In this document: positions 1 to 7,752 of the stretch, piece by piece | Position numbering within the stretch: the stretch's first letter is position 1 | How the letters are laid out: each line of letters opens with the position of its first letter | Origin: Janthinobacterium sp. | GTDB lineage: Bacteria > Pseudomonadota > Gammaproteobacteria > Burkholderiales > Burkholderiaceae_D | Direction: 5' to 3' | Assembly: GCA_025356595.1 (NCBI GenBank) | Contig: JANXSQ010000147.1 | Coordinates: 1 to 55,966 of the forward strand | Length of the DNA: 55,966 nucleotides | The notes under the pieces: generated by a model | Database searches by the model: none | What the model saw: only the letters and a program-made list of their open reading frames with translations | What the model was told of the DNA's origin: nothing | Position numbers and translations under genes: made by a program

Positions 1-22
1 GAACTTTGCCTAACATTTCCAT
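1..22 (-). CDS. istA: IstA-like transposase, first 7 codons only
   Basis: The start codon is at 22-20 on the minus strand and the visible residues are MEMLGKV before the window ends. An AGGTGAT-like ribosome binding site lies just upstream on the minus strand. IstA proteins often begin with a similar stretch ahead of a helix-turn-helix. The assignment depends mainly on the flanking terminal repeats, not on the seven residues. Confidence 0.45.
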
Positions 23-45
23 GGTGATCACCTATTAATTCTCCC

Positions 46-60
46 GCCTAATGATTAGGC
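46..60. promoter_or_regulatory. 15-bp inverted repeat ahead of istA
   Basis: GCCTAAT-G-ATTAGGC is a perfect 7-bp inverted repeat with a one-base centre. It lies 23 bases upstream of the istA start codon, between that start and the terminal repeats. It could be a transposase operator or a small mRNA hairpin. Its role is not known from the sequence. Confidence 0.4.
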
Positions 61-78
61 AGGAGTAGTAGAACACCT

Positions 79-133
79 GGGTCAGTTTTCGGTCGGCGCG
101 AGGCCTATAGGTGGGTCAATTTTCGGTCGGCGC
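79..133. repeat. Two IS21-type terminal repeats
   Basis: The copies at 79-99 and 113-133 share 20 of 21 bases (G versus A at the seventh position). Their starts are 34 bp apart, in the same orientation. These are probably transposase binding sites at the element end. Confidence 0.6.
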
Positions 134-138
134 CAACA

Positions 139-490
139 AGCTCACAAACGCAGCACCAATCCAGTACGTCAATGTATCTAAGGACACCGTGCGTACCGCT
201 ACACCCACTCATGGCACCGCCATCAAGACCTTTTCGCGTCTCATATGGATTGATACGGCACATTCGAGACATCGTTGTCCGATTGTCTTGTGACTATTTT
301 TCGGCCGACGCCGCAGCATGGCGCCGATGCAGGAACTTCCATCGGCGGCGCAAGCGCAGGCCTGGCATGTGGCTTTGCAACACGCGCCGCTCCGGACGCT
401 GCACCAGGGCGGCGCGCGCTTCGACTTGATGCCGCTCGACGTTGCCTGGGCCGCTCCCCCGCCCTCGATTTTCAAGCCCCCCAAAAATGA
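139..490. other. Region without a convincing gene; possible gene remnant
   Basis: Host DNA between the IS end and the terminator at 496. From about 300 a plus-strand frame shows GC-rich codon use typical of the window and reads MAPMQELPSAAQAQAWHV from 318. It has no stop before the terminator, no recognisable domain and no ribosome binding site, and an in-frame stop lies at 291. It may be the tail of a gene broken by the insertion. No function can be assigned. Confidence 0.3.
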
Positions 491-495
491 AAAAA

Positions 496-519
496 GCCAG
501 CGGTCCACGCTGGCTTTTT
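496..519. terminator. Rho-independent terminator, probably bidirectional
   Basis: GCCAGCG (496-502) and CGCTGGC (508-514) form a perfect 7-bp stem with a five-base loop. T residues follow on the plus strand (515-519), and an A run precedes it (about 490-495) that becomes a T run on the minus strand. It sits 17 bases past the stop of the transporter ATPase gene and so ends the sugar ABC operon. Confidence 0.85.
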
Positions 520-536
520 GCCGTCTCGCGACGCGC

Positions 537-1649
537 CTAGACGATGCGTTCGCCGTTCGCCGGATCGAACAGGGCCGCCTTCGACAGATTGAACGACAGC
601 GTCATGGTCTGGCCCGGCAGCACCGCTTCGCGCGGGTGGGTGCGGCAGGTGACTGAACCGCCGTTGAGCTTGGTCGTCAGCAGCGTGTCCGGTCCGGTCG
701 GTTCGACCAGATCCACCAGGCAGGACAGTTCCTGGCCGACGTCGCCGTGGGCGCTGCTCAAGTCGGTGATCTGCTCCGGACGGATGCCCAGCGTGACGTC
801 GCGGCCGGCGTAGGGGCGCAGCTTGTCGGCGTCGAAGGGCAGCTTCAGGCGCATGGTCTGGCCGGCGTTCTCGATCGGCACGAAGACGTCGTTGTTGGCG
901 TCGATGGCGATGCGGCAGGTGATGAAGTTCATCGACGGCGAGCCGATGAAACCGGCCACGAACAGGTTCGCCGGATTGTCGTAGATGTCCTGCGGCGTGC
1001 CCAGTTGCTGCACCACGCCGTCCTTCATGACGGCGATCAGGTCGCCCATCGTCATCGCTTCGATCTGGTCATGGGTGACGTAGACGATGGTCGATTTCAG
1101 GCGCTGGTGCATCAGCTTGATCTCGGCGCGCATCTCGACGCGCAGCTTGGCGTCCAGGTTCGACAGCGGTTCGTCGAACAGGAACAGCGAGGGCTTGCGC
1201 GAGATCGCCCGGCCCATCGCCACGCGCTGGCGCTGACCGCCCGACAGTTGCGCCGGACGGCGGTCCAGCAAGTGGGTGATCTGCAGCGTCTCGGCGACGC
1301 GGCTGACGATCTCGTCCTGCTCCTTCTGCGGCACCTTCTTGACGCCCAGGCCGAAGGCGATGTTCTCGCGCACCGTCATCGACGGGTACAGGGCGTAGGA
1401 CTGGAACACCATGGCAATGTCGCGGTCCTTCGGCGGCAGGTCGTTGACCACCTTGCCGTCGATGAGGATCTCGCCCGAGGTGACGCTTTCCAGGCCGGCG
1501 ATCATGTTCAGCAGGGTCGATTTGCCGGAGCCGGAGCCGCCCACGAGGATCAGGAACTGGCCGTCCTTGATCTCGATGTCGATGCCCTTCAACACTTCGA
1601 CGCCGTTGGTGTAGACCTTGCGGATGCTGCGTATGGATAAACTAGACAT
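537..1649 (-). CDS. gtsD: Sugar ABC transporter ATP-binding protein (MalK/UgpC/GtsD type)
   Basis: 370-residue ATPase that powers the importer encoded upstream in the same operon. Walker A is GGSGSGKST (residues 37-45) and the ABC signature LSGGQ is at 135-139; the Q-loop and the Walker B sequence LFDEP are present. The C-terminal third is the regulatory OB-fold extension (TOBE type) typical of MalK-like ATPases. The start has a good AAGGAA site, and the gap to the permease gene is only 9 bases. It is the last gene of the operon, followed by a strong terminator. Because MalK-type ATPases can serve several sugar permeases, the substrate is inferred from the neighbouring binding protein, which resembles glucose-binding GtsA. 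Confidence 0.95.
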   Translation of the reverse strand: MSSLSIRSIRKVYTNGVEVLKGIDIEIKDGQFLILVGGSGSGKSTLLNMIAGLESVTSGEILIDGKVVNDLPPKDRDIAMVFQSYALYPSMTVRENIAFGLGVKKVPQKEQDEIVSRVAETLQITHLLDRRPAQLSGGQRQRVAMGRAISRKPSLFLFDEPLSNLDAKLRVEMRAEIKLMHQRLKSTIVYVTHDQIEAMTMGDLIAVMKDGVVQQLGTPQDIYDNPANLFVAGFIGSPSMNFITCRIAIDANNDVFVPIENAGQTMRLKLPFDADKLRPYAGRDVTLGIRPEQITDLSSAHGDVGQELSCLVDLVEPTGPDTLLTTKLNGGSVTCRTHPREAVLPGQTMTLSFNLSKAALFDPANGERIV

Positions 1650-1658
1650 GATTGTTCC

Positions 1659-2525
1659 TTAACCTTTGACTGCGCCGGCGGTCAAGCCGCGCACAAAATA
1701 TCGACCCGCGACCAGATACACCAGCAGCGTCGGCAGCGCCGCGATGATGGCGGCGGCCATGTTGACGTTGTATTCCTTCACGCCGGTGGTGGTGTTGACC
1801 AGATTGTTCAGGCCCACCGTGATCGGCTGCGAGTCGCCCGAGGCGAAGACGATGCCGAACAGGAAGTCGTTCCAGATCTGCGTGAATTGCCAGATGATGC
1901 TGACGACGAAAATCGGCCCGGAGATCGGCAGCACGATCTTGCGGAAGATCAGGAAGAAGCCGGCGCCGTCGATGCGCGCCGCCTTGATCAGCTCTTCCGG
2001 CACGCCGATGTAGTAGTTGCGGAAGAACAGGGTCGTGAAGGCGGTGCCGTAGACGACGTGGACGAAGACCAGGCCGGTGGTGGTGTTGGCCAGGCCGAAT
2101 TCGCCCAGCAGGCGCGCCATCGGCAGAATCACCACCTGGAAGGGAATGAAACAGCCCACCAGCATGGCCGCGAACAGGGCTTCCGAACCGCGGAAGCGCC
2201 AGTGCGCGAAGACGTAGCCGTTGAAGGCGCCCAGGAAGGTCGAGATCAGCACCGCCGGCACGACCATCTTGATCGAGTTCCAGAAGAACGGCTGCATGCC
2301 GCCGCAGGTGACGCCGGTGCAGGCGCTGGACCAGGCCTTGGCCCAGGATTCGGTCTGCCACGCCACCGGCAGGGCCAGCAGGTTGCCGCTGCGGATTTCG
2401 TCGAGCGACTTGAAGGAGGTCGACAGCATCACGTACAGGGGCGTGATGTAGTAGACCGCGAACAGGATCAGCAGCAGGTAGAGGACGCCGCGGCCCAGGT
2501 TGAATTGCTTGCGTGTGTGAGTCAT
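1659..2525 (-). CDS. gtsC: Sugar ABC transporter permease (MalG/GtsC type)
   Basis: 288-residue inner-membrane permease with six hydrophobic segments. The coupling-helix (EAA-type) motif is seen as EELIKAARIDGAGFF about two thirds along. It pairs with the second permease encoded just upstream. Its start codon overlaps the stop of that gene as ATGA, so the two are likely translated together. The protein belongs to the CUT1 class of carbohydrate importers, and its length is normal for MalG-like permeases. Confidence 0.93.
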   Translation of the reverse strand: MTHTRKQFNLGRGVLYLLLILFAVYYITPLYVMLSTSFKSLDEIRSGNLLALPVAWQTESWAKAWSSACTGVTCGGMQPFFWNSIKMVVPAVLISTFLGAFNGYVFAHWRFRGSEALFAAMLVGCFIPFQVVILPMARLLGEFGLANTTTGLVFVHVVYGTAFTTLFFRNYYIGVPEELIKAARIDGAGFFLIFRKIVLPISGPIFVVSIIWQFTQIWNDFLFGIVFASGDSQPITVGLNNLVNTTTGVKEYNVNMAAAIIAALPTLLVYLVAGRYFVRGLTAGAVKG

Positions 2526-3406
2526 CTCATCGCCTTTGCGCTGCGCGCTTCCAGATACATCAGCGGCACGAGCACCGCAACGATGGTGGCCAGCATCATC
2601 ATGGCCGACGCCGAACCGAGGCCGAGCTGGCCGCGGGTGAAGGAAAACTGGTACATGAAGATGGCCGGCACGTCGGAGGAGTTACCCGGGCCGCCGGCGG
2701 TCAGCGCGATGACCAGGTCGAAACTCTTGATGGCGATGTGCGACAGGATCAGCAGCACGCTGAAGAACACCGGGCGCATGGCCGGGATGACGATGCGGCG
2801 GTAGATGGTCGGCAGGGTGGCGCCGTCGACCTGGGCCGCCTTGATGATCTCGTCGTCGATGCCGCGCAGGCCGGCCAGGAACAGGGCCATCACGAAACCG
2901 GAGGACTGCCAGACGCCGGCGATGACGACGGTGTAGATCGCCATGTCGGAGTTGACCAACCAGTCGAAGGTGAACGAGGTCCAGCCCCAGTCGTGCATGA
3001 CCTTTTCCAGGCCCAGGCTGGGGTTGAGCATCCACTTCCAGGCGGTGCCGGTGACGATGAAGGAGAGCGCCATCGGGTACAGGTAGATGGCGCGCAGGAA
3101 GCCTTCGGCGCGGATTTTCTGGTCCAGCAGGATCGCCATGAACAGGCCGATGGCGATGCTGGAGCCGATGAACAGGGTGCCGAAGATGCCGAGGTTTTTC
3201 AGCGAGGTCCACCAGCGTTCGTTGTCGAACAACTCCTGGTACTGGACCAGGCCGGCGAAGTCGAAGTTCGGCATCAGCCGGGATTCGGTCAGGGAGATAT
3301 AACCGGTCAAAAAGATGAAACCATAGACGAACAGCAGACTGGCGAGGAGCGTCGGGCCCAGCACGAGTTGCGGTATCCATCGGTCGAATTGCTTGCGTAG
3401 GGACAT
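2522..3406 (-). CDS. gtsB: Sugar ABC transporter permease (MalF/GtsB type)
   Basis: 294-residue inner-membrane permease with six predicted membrane spans. It lacks the long periplasmic insertion of true enteric MalF, as is usual for GtsB- and UgpA-like proteins. The coupling-helix motif reads DEIIKAAQVDGATLP. It is separated from the binding-protein gene by 164 bases holding two hairpins, which may set a lower expression level than the binding protein. The ribosome binding site at its start is weak. Confidence 0.93.
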   Translation of the reverse strand: MSLRKQFDRWIPQLVLGPTLLASLLFVYGFIFLTGYISLTESRLMPNFDFAGLVQYQELFDNERWWTSLKNLGIFGTLFIGSSIAIGLFMAILLDQKIRAEGFLRAIYLYPMALSFIVTGTAWKWMLNPSLGLEKVMHDWGWTSFTFDWLVNSDMAIYTVVIAGVWQSSGFVMALFLAGLRGIDDEIIKAAQVDGATLPTIYRRIVIPAMRPVFFSVLLILSHIAIKSFDLVIALTAGGPGNSSDVPAIFMYQFSFTRGQLGLGSASAMMMLATIVAVLVPLMYLEARSAKAMR

Positions 3407-3570
3407 GGGACAGCCGTAGAAAAAGGGACAGCGGGAGGCGCCGGCAAGGAAGCCGGCGCCGTCGGAGCACGTCAGTGACAGCGGCCCGCGCGGGCGGGTC
3501 GGGATTCAGCGCGTGCCTGGAATCGCGGCCCGCCCAGGCGGACCGCTGTACTGCCTGTCATCCGACAGGA
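3407..3570 (-). other. gtsA-gtsB intercistronic hairpins
   Basis: Two stems lie between the binding-protein gene and the first permease gene. CCTGTC-ATCC-GACAGG (3554-3569) follows the gtsA stop directly. GGCGCCGGC-AAGGAA-GCCGGCGCC (3437-3460) is a perfect 9-bp stem. Neither has a T run, so they are more likely mRNA 3'-end stabilisers or partial attenuators than full terminators. Such structures behind binding-protein genes commonly give excess binding protein over permease. Confidence 0.6.
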
Positions 3571-4812
3571 TTACTTCACTTTCGCCGCTTTCGCCAGCGC
3601 CGCGACCGCGTCCTTCGAGCTCATGTTCGAGTTCATGAACTTGGCGATCACGTCGACCACCGCGCCCTGGGTCGCCGAAGGCAAGGCCATGCCGTGCGCG
3701 AACGACGGCACCAGGCCGCCGGACTTGTTGGTCGCTTCCATGTCGTCCATCGACTTGATGGCGCAATCGTCGAACTTGTTGCGCGAGACGCCGGAACGGA
3801 CCGGGATGGAACCCTTGTTCAGGTTGAAGATGGCCTGGAACTTCGGATTCATGATGGCGTTCGCCAGGGCGATCTGGCCCTTCTTGGCGGCGGCGTCCTT
3901 CTGCGTGAACATGGCGAAGGAATCGATGTTGAAGGTGTAGGCCTTGTCGGTGCCCGGCGCGGCGACGCATTGGTAGTCGCGGCCCGGAATCTTGCCGGCG
4001 TTGGAGAACTCGCCCTTGGCCCAGTCGCCCATGAACTGGAAGCCGGCCTTGCCGTTGATGACCATGGCGGTGGCCAGGTTCCAGTCGCGTCCGGCGGCGT
4101 CCTTGTCGATGTAGGTCTTGACCTTGCCCAGGGTGTCGAACACCTTGATCATGGTCGGGCCGGTGAGCTCTTTCTGATCCAGTTTCAGGATGGCTTTTTT
4201 GTAGAATTCGGTGCCGCCCACGCCCAGCGCGACGGATTCGAAGACGGTGGCGTCCTGCCAAGGCTGGCCGCCGTGGGCGATGGCGATGGCGCCGGATTTC
4301 TTGATCTTGTCGGCCGCTTCAAAGAAGGCGTCCCAGGTCGTCGGGGTCGAGGTGACGCCGGCTTTTTTCAGCACTTCCGGGTTCACCCACATCCAGTTGA
4401 CGCGGTGCACATTGACCGGCGCGGCGACGTAATGCCCCTTGTATTTCATGATGTCGGCGACCACTTTCGGCAGCACGGTGTCCCATTTGCCGGCGACGGC
4501 GGCTTCGTCGATGTTGGCCAGCACGCCTTCCTTGCCCCATTCCTGGATGGAGGGGCCCTTGATTTGCGCGGCCGTCGGCGGATTGCCGGAAATGACGCGG
4601 GTTTTCAGGGCGGTCGCGGCGTTTTCGCCAGCGCCGCCGGCCACGGCGAAGTCTTTCCAGCCGAAGCCGTCTTCCTTGACGATCTGTTGCAGTTGACCGA
4701 CCGATTTGGCTTCGCTGCCGGAGGTCCAGTAGTGCAGGACTTCAACGTCGGTGGCGAAAGCGCTGCCGGCGAAGGCCAAGGTGGTCAACATGACGAGGTG
4801 TTTCAGTTTCAT
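3571..4812 (-). CDS. gtsA: Sugar ABC transporter periplasmic binding protein (GtsA type)
   Basis: 413-residue extracytoplasmic binding protein of the CUT1 class. I chose the start at 4812 because MKLKHLVMLTTLAFAGSAFA forms a clean signal peptide with cleavage near residue 20 and has a GGAG site upstream; a longer in-frame extension has no export signal. The mature start TDVEVLHYWTSGSEAKSV and the later GNPPTAAQIKGPSIQEWG closely resemble Pseudomonas GtsA, the glucose-binding component. First gene of its operon, so probably the most highly expressed. The substrate (glucose, possibly also mannose or oligosaccharides) is inferred from family and context. Confidence 0.93.
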   Translation of the reverse strand: MKLKHLVMLTTLAFAGSAFATDVEVLHYWTSGSEAKSVGQLQQIVKEDGFGWKDFAVAGGAGENAATALKTRVISGNPPTAAQIKGPSIQEWGKEGVLANIDEAAVAGKWDTVLPKVVADIMKYKGHYVAAPVNVHRVNWMWVNPEVLKKAGVTSTPTTWDAFFEAADKIKKSGAIAIAHGGQPWQDATVFESVALGVGGTEFYKKAILKLDQKELTGPTMIKVFDTLGKVKTYIDKDAAGRDWNLATAMVINGKAGFQFMGDWAKGEFSNAGKIPGRDYQCVAAPGTDKAYTFNIDSFAMFTQKDAAAKKGQIALANAIMNPKFQAIFNLNKGSIPVRSGVSRNKFDDCAIKSMDDMEATNKSGGLVPSFAHGMALPSATQGAVVDVIAKFMNSNMSSKDAVAALAKAAKVK

Positions 4813-5017
4813 CTCCAGATTCCTTATTATGAGCAAGCTTGTTGGGGCCTCGGCAGCGGAACATTCCATTGTCCGAAACATGGTAATACGCGCCTGTACC
4901 GACGCTTGGACATCACTCCGGCGCGGCGGGCAAAAAAACGGGGGCCGCGCGCCGGATGAATCGATTCGCCGGGAAACATATGCATCGCACAACAGCATAT
5001 GTATCACATTGGCATCA
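4813..5017. promoter_or_regulatory. Upstream region of the gts operon
   Basis: About 200 bases between the porin terminator and gtsA that should hold the gts promoter. Visible signals are a 10-bp palindrome GAATCGATTC (4958-4967) and two imperfect direct repeats, CATATGCATCGCA (4977-4989) and CATATGTATCACA (4996-5008). The palindrome shares its ATCGAT centre with the LacI-type operator at 17185-17198. No unambiguous -35/-10 pair was identified. Confidence 0.4.
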
Positions 5018-5042
5018 AAAGCGCACCCAAGCCGGGCGCGCT
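5018..5042 (-). terminator. Terminator of the LamB-type porin gene
   Basis: On the minus strand AGCGCGCCC and GGGTGCGCT pair (eight Watson-Crick pairs and one G-T) across a five-base loop, followed by TTTT. It begins about ten bases after the porin stop codon. A T-rich stretch on the plus side (5043-5051) might make it bidirectional. Confidence 0.7.
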
Positions 5043-5052
5043 GTTGTTTTTA

Positions 5053-6303
5053 TCAGAACCAGGTTTCCAGCTGGAAGCCGTAGGAGGCGCCGCTGGTGTT
5101 GTTGTTGTAGACCGGGCCGGAGTTGTTGGCCGCGTTGACGGAGGCCGTCGCCGCGTCGTTCCACTTGCCGTAGGTGACGAAGGCGCGCAGTTCCGGACGC
5201 GACCACAGGCCGGGACCGGCCGAGATCGTCGGCGCCAGCGTCAGCTTGGTCAGGCGCTTGGTCGGACCGTTCTCCGAGGTGACGCGGTCGGTGCCCAATT
5301 CCATCTGCAGCTTGAAGTTTTTCGACAAGGCGTAGACCGGGCGCACGCCGGCCGTGGTCCAGGTGCTGGAACCGCCGGCGTCCGACTTGTCCTTCTGCAC
5401 CAGGGCGACGAATTCCATGCCGAAGTTTTCCGTCGGCTGTATCCACAGATCGTCGAAGATGCGCATGCGCGTCACGTCGGAGCCGAAGGAGGTGCTGCCG
5501 GACGGGCCGATGCGGCCGTTGCCGACGCCGACGCCCGGGCCGACGCCGTACTGCACGCCCACCGTGTTGACGCCGCCGAACACTTTGGCCTGCTTGTGGA
5601 AGACCGACAACTGCCAGCCGTTGTGCTTCGGACCGTTGTCGGAATTGCCCTCGGCCGTGATGATCGACATCGCCGCGTCGACGGTGCCGTCGGTGTTGAC
5701 GGGAATGTCCTGGTAGATGAAGTTCTGCCGCACGGCCGACGGCGTGCCGACGACTTTGCCGTTGGCGTCGAGGGTGTTGGTGTCGTTGTCCTTGAAGAAG
5801 GCGTAGCCGAACTTGCCCGGACCGACCTTGACCTGGTCGACGCCGGCGCCGGTGCCGTTGAAGTTGATGTATTGCAGATCCAACATGTGGATGTCGGGAC
5901 GGAAGTAGTAGCGCTTACCGATCCAGGCCGTGCCGCCGTTCAGGAAGTCCAGGCCCTTGGCCTCGACGTAGGCCTTGGCGATACCCAGTTTGGCGTCGCC
6001 GAAGTCCGATTTCGGGCTGTAGATGTCGGCCCAGACGGTGGCCACGTAGCTGACGCCGTCCGATTTGGCGATTTCCTTGGTGTAACCGAATTCGCCGTAG
6101 GCGTCGCACTCGTTGCCCAAACGATACTTCATGGTGTTGCCGCCCAGACCGTAGCAGCTTTGCGGCCCCTTCGAGCCGCTGGTGCTGGTGCCGGCGCCGA
6201 CCCGGAAGTAACCGTGGAAACCTTCTTCGTCCGCGACGGCCGAACCGCAGGCCAGGGCCAGGGTGATTGCTGCAGGCAATACCTTCAACATCGTGTGCTT
6301 CAT
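5053..6303 (-). CDS. LamB-type outer-membrane carbohydrate porin
   Basis: 416-residue outer-membrane channel for sugars. A signal peptide is visible (residues 1-24, ending GSAVA). The mature start EEGFHGYFRVGAG and the following YRLGNECDAYGE match the start of maltoporin-family proteins. The C-terminus ends in phenylalanine (ETWF), as expected for a beta-barrel recognised by the Bam machinery. The start has a strong AAGGAG site. It lies directly upstream of the gts genes in the same direction but has its own terminator, and it is divergent from glucokinase. In pseudomonads a sugar porin and the Gts transporter similarly sit together. Glucose is the likely substrate by context. Confidence 0.92.
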   Translation of the reverse strand: MKHTMLKVLPAAITLALACGSAVADEEGFHGYFRVGAGTSTSGSKGPQSCYGLGGNTMKYRLGNECDAYGEFGYTKEIAKSDGVSYVATVWADIYSPKSDFGDAKLGIAKAYVEAKGLDFLNGGTAWIGKRYYFRPDIHMLDLQYINFNGTGAGVDQVKVGPGKFGYAFFKDNDTNTLDANGKVVGTPSAVRQNFIYQDIPVNTDGTVDAAMSIITAEGNSDNGPKHNGWQLSVFHKQAKVFGGVNTVGVQYGVGPGVGVGNGRIGPSGSTSFGSDVTRMRIFDDLWIQPTENFGMEFVALVQKDKSDAGGSSTWTTAGVRPVYALSKNFKLQMELGTDRVTSENGPTKRLTKLTLAPTISAGPGLWSRPELRAFVTYGKWNDAATASVNAANNSGPVYNNNTSGASYGFQLETWF

Positions 6304-6386
6304 GGTGTGTCTCCTTTTTGTATATATTTTTTATGTAGCAAAAGTACGGTGACTTTCGCTGTCCAGAAATTCTTTCCGGTGGAGTC

Positions 6387-6439
6387 ATAGTAACTATACT
6401 ACGAACAAATATCAACAGATGATGTTGTAATCCTACGAC
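6387..6439. promoter_or_regulatory. Two candidate HexR operators in the porin-glk divergent region
   Basis: ATAGTAACTATACTAC (6387-6402) and GTTGTAATCCTACGAC (6424-6439) both fit the pattern GTNGTA-N4-TACNAC, the first with one mismatch. They are 37 bp apart. HexR repressors bind inverted repeats with TGTA/TACA-like half-sites, and the HexR-like protein is encoded 1.3 kb away. The sites sit between two divergent sugar genes, where a shared repressor would be expected. Binding is inferred. Confidence 0.5.
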
Positions 6440-6525
6440 GTATCGCATTATCATTGCGTACGGGCCGGATTCGGCCACTCTGCAAGCAACGCCCTCCTTC
6501 AACGCTGGCCCAACTCAAAAGCACA

Positions 6526-7560
6526 ATGTCCAACTCCGTCCACCCCGCTACGCCCTCCGCCACCCAGCCCACTGTCTTCGCCGGCGGGCCGCGCCTGCTG
6601 GCCGACGTCGGCGGCACCAACGCCCGCTTCGCGCTCGAGACGGCGCCCGGCCGCGTCGAAGCCGTCCTGGTCCTCGCCTGCAAGGACCACGCCACGATGG
6701 CCGACGCATTACGTAGTTATCTTACGAACCCCATCGTCACCGCCACCGCGCCGGACGGCGTGCGCCACGCCGCCATCGCCATCGCCAACCCCGTCAACGG
6801 CGACCAGGTGCGCATGACCAACCACCATTGGGAATTCTCGATCGAGGCCGTGCGCCTCGAACTGGACTTCAGCACCTTCCTGGTGGCGAACGACTTCACG
6901 GCCCTGGCGATGGCCCTGCCCCACCTTTCCGTGGACGAAAAACAACAGGTGGGCGGCGCGGCGGCCCGTCCCGGCAGCGCCATCGGCCTGATCGGCGCCG
7001 GCACCGGCCTGGGCGTGTCCGGCCTGGTGCCCGACCACGGCCACTGGACGCCGCTGCAAAGCGAGGGCGGCCACGTCAGCTTCTCGCCCATCGACGAGCG
7101 CGAGATCGCCATCCTGCGCTTCGCCTGGCGCAGCTTCGAGCACGTCTCGGCGGAACGCCTGATGTCCGGCGACGGCCTAGAGCTGATCTACCGCGCGCTC
7201 GCCGAACAGCGCGGCGACGCCGGCCCGGCCTTGAGCGCGCCGGAAATCTCGCGGCGCGCCCTGAGCGGCGAATGCGCGCTGTGCGTGGACGTCATCGACG
7301 CCTTCTGCGGCATGCTCGGCACCGTCGCCGGCAACCTCGCCGTGACCCTGGGCGCGCTGGGCGGCATCTACATCGGCGGCGGCATCGTGCCGCGCCTGGG
7401 CGAGCACTTCGCGCGCTCCTCCTTCCGCCGCCGCTTCGAGGAAAAGGGCCGCTTCGTCGACTACCTGGCGCAGATCCCGGTCTACGTCATCACCGCCGAA
7501 TTCCCTGCCTTCACCGGCGTGTCGGCCATCTTGGCCGAGGCGATGGCCGAGCAGGGCTGA
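6526..7560 (+). CDS. glk: Glucokinase
   Basis: 344-residue ATP-dependent glucokinase (Glk family, Pfam PF02685 type), phosphorylating glucose delivered by the Gts transporter. The N-terminal phosphate-binding motif LLADVGGTNARF (about residues 24-35) is intact. Further family motifs are VANDFTALAMALPHL, GAGTGLGVSGLV, EGGHVSFSPIDERE and GGIYIGGGIVPRLG. I chose the ATG at 6526; upstream in-frame codons lack a family match. No clear ribosome binding site is visible. A close paralog is fused to a regulator just downstream. Confidence 0.93.
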   Translation: MSNSVHPATPSATQPTVFAGGPRLLADVGGTNARFALETAPGRVEAVLVLACKDHATMADALRSYLTNPIVTATAPDGVRHAAIAIANPVNGDQVRMTNHHWEFSIEAVRLELDFSTFLVANDFTALAMALPHLSVDEKQQVGGAAARPGSAIGLIGAGTGLGVSGLVPDHGHWTPLQSEGGHVSFSPIDEREIAILRFAWRSFEHVSAERLMSGDGLELIYRALAEQRGDAGPALSAPEISRRALSGECALCVDVIDAFCGMLGTVAGNLAVTLGALGGIYIGGGIVPRLGEHFARSSFRRRFEEKGRFVDYLAQIPVYVITAEFPAFTGVSAILAEAMAEQG

Positions 7561-7614
7561 GCGCGCGGCCCAAGGCAGGGGGCGAATAGTGCTGCGCGGC
7601 GCGCCGATCCCCAT

Positions 7615-7676
7615 TAGAATCAGCCCCTGATTCGTGGCCCGGCCCGCTCCGTCGGAGGCGGTCGGGCCGGGCCACG
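7615..7676 (+). promoter_or_regulatory. Operator-like repeat and long hairpin in the glk-hexR leader
   Basis: A possible -10 box TAGAAT (7615-7620) overlaps GAATCAG-CCC-CTGATTC (7617-7633), a perfect 7-bp inverted repeat. This runs straight into a perfect 14-bp stem, CGTGGCCCGGCCCG (7633-7646) with CGGGCCGGGCCACG (7663-7676), whose loop contains a smaller stem. No T run follows, so it is not a standard terminator. It probably marks the promoter and structured 5' leader of the fused gene. Confidence 0.45.
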
Positions 7677-7752
7677 CACGGAGTTGCGACGCCGGTCGAA
7701 AAACCAGAACGCGCCGCCAGCGCGTCACACGCAGGAAGAGAGCACGCCGCCC

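Larger units (their letters stand above)
1..138 (-). mobile_element. IS21-like insertion sequence, terminal fragment
   Basis: This is one end of an IS21-family element that continues past the left edge of the window. Two near-identical 21-bp repeats (79-99 and 113-133, one mismatch) carry the core TCAGTTTTCGGTCGGCG or TCAATTTTCGGTCGGCG. IS21-family ends typically have such multiple terminal repeats. Inside them lies a start codon for a leftward protein beginning MEMLGKV, like IstA transposases. The element probably stops at the CA at 137-138, since IS21-family elements commonly begin TG and end CA. The exact end is inferred; the target duplication cannot be seen because the other end is outside. 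Confidence 0.6.

Noticed and set aside
4977-5008. CATATG direct repeats as a transcription factor site
   Set aside because: Only two imperfect copies with no known matching regulator; kept only as a note in the gts upstream region.
7633-7676. 14-bp GC stem as a terminator of glk
   Set aside because: No T run follows and a -10-like box precedes it, so it was listed as leader structure.
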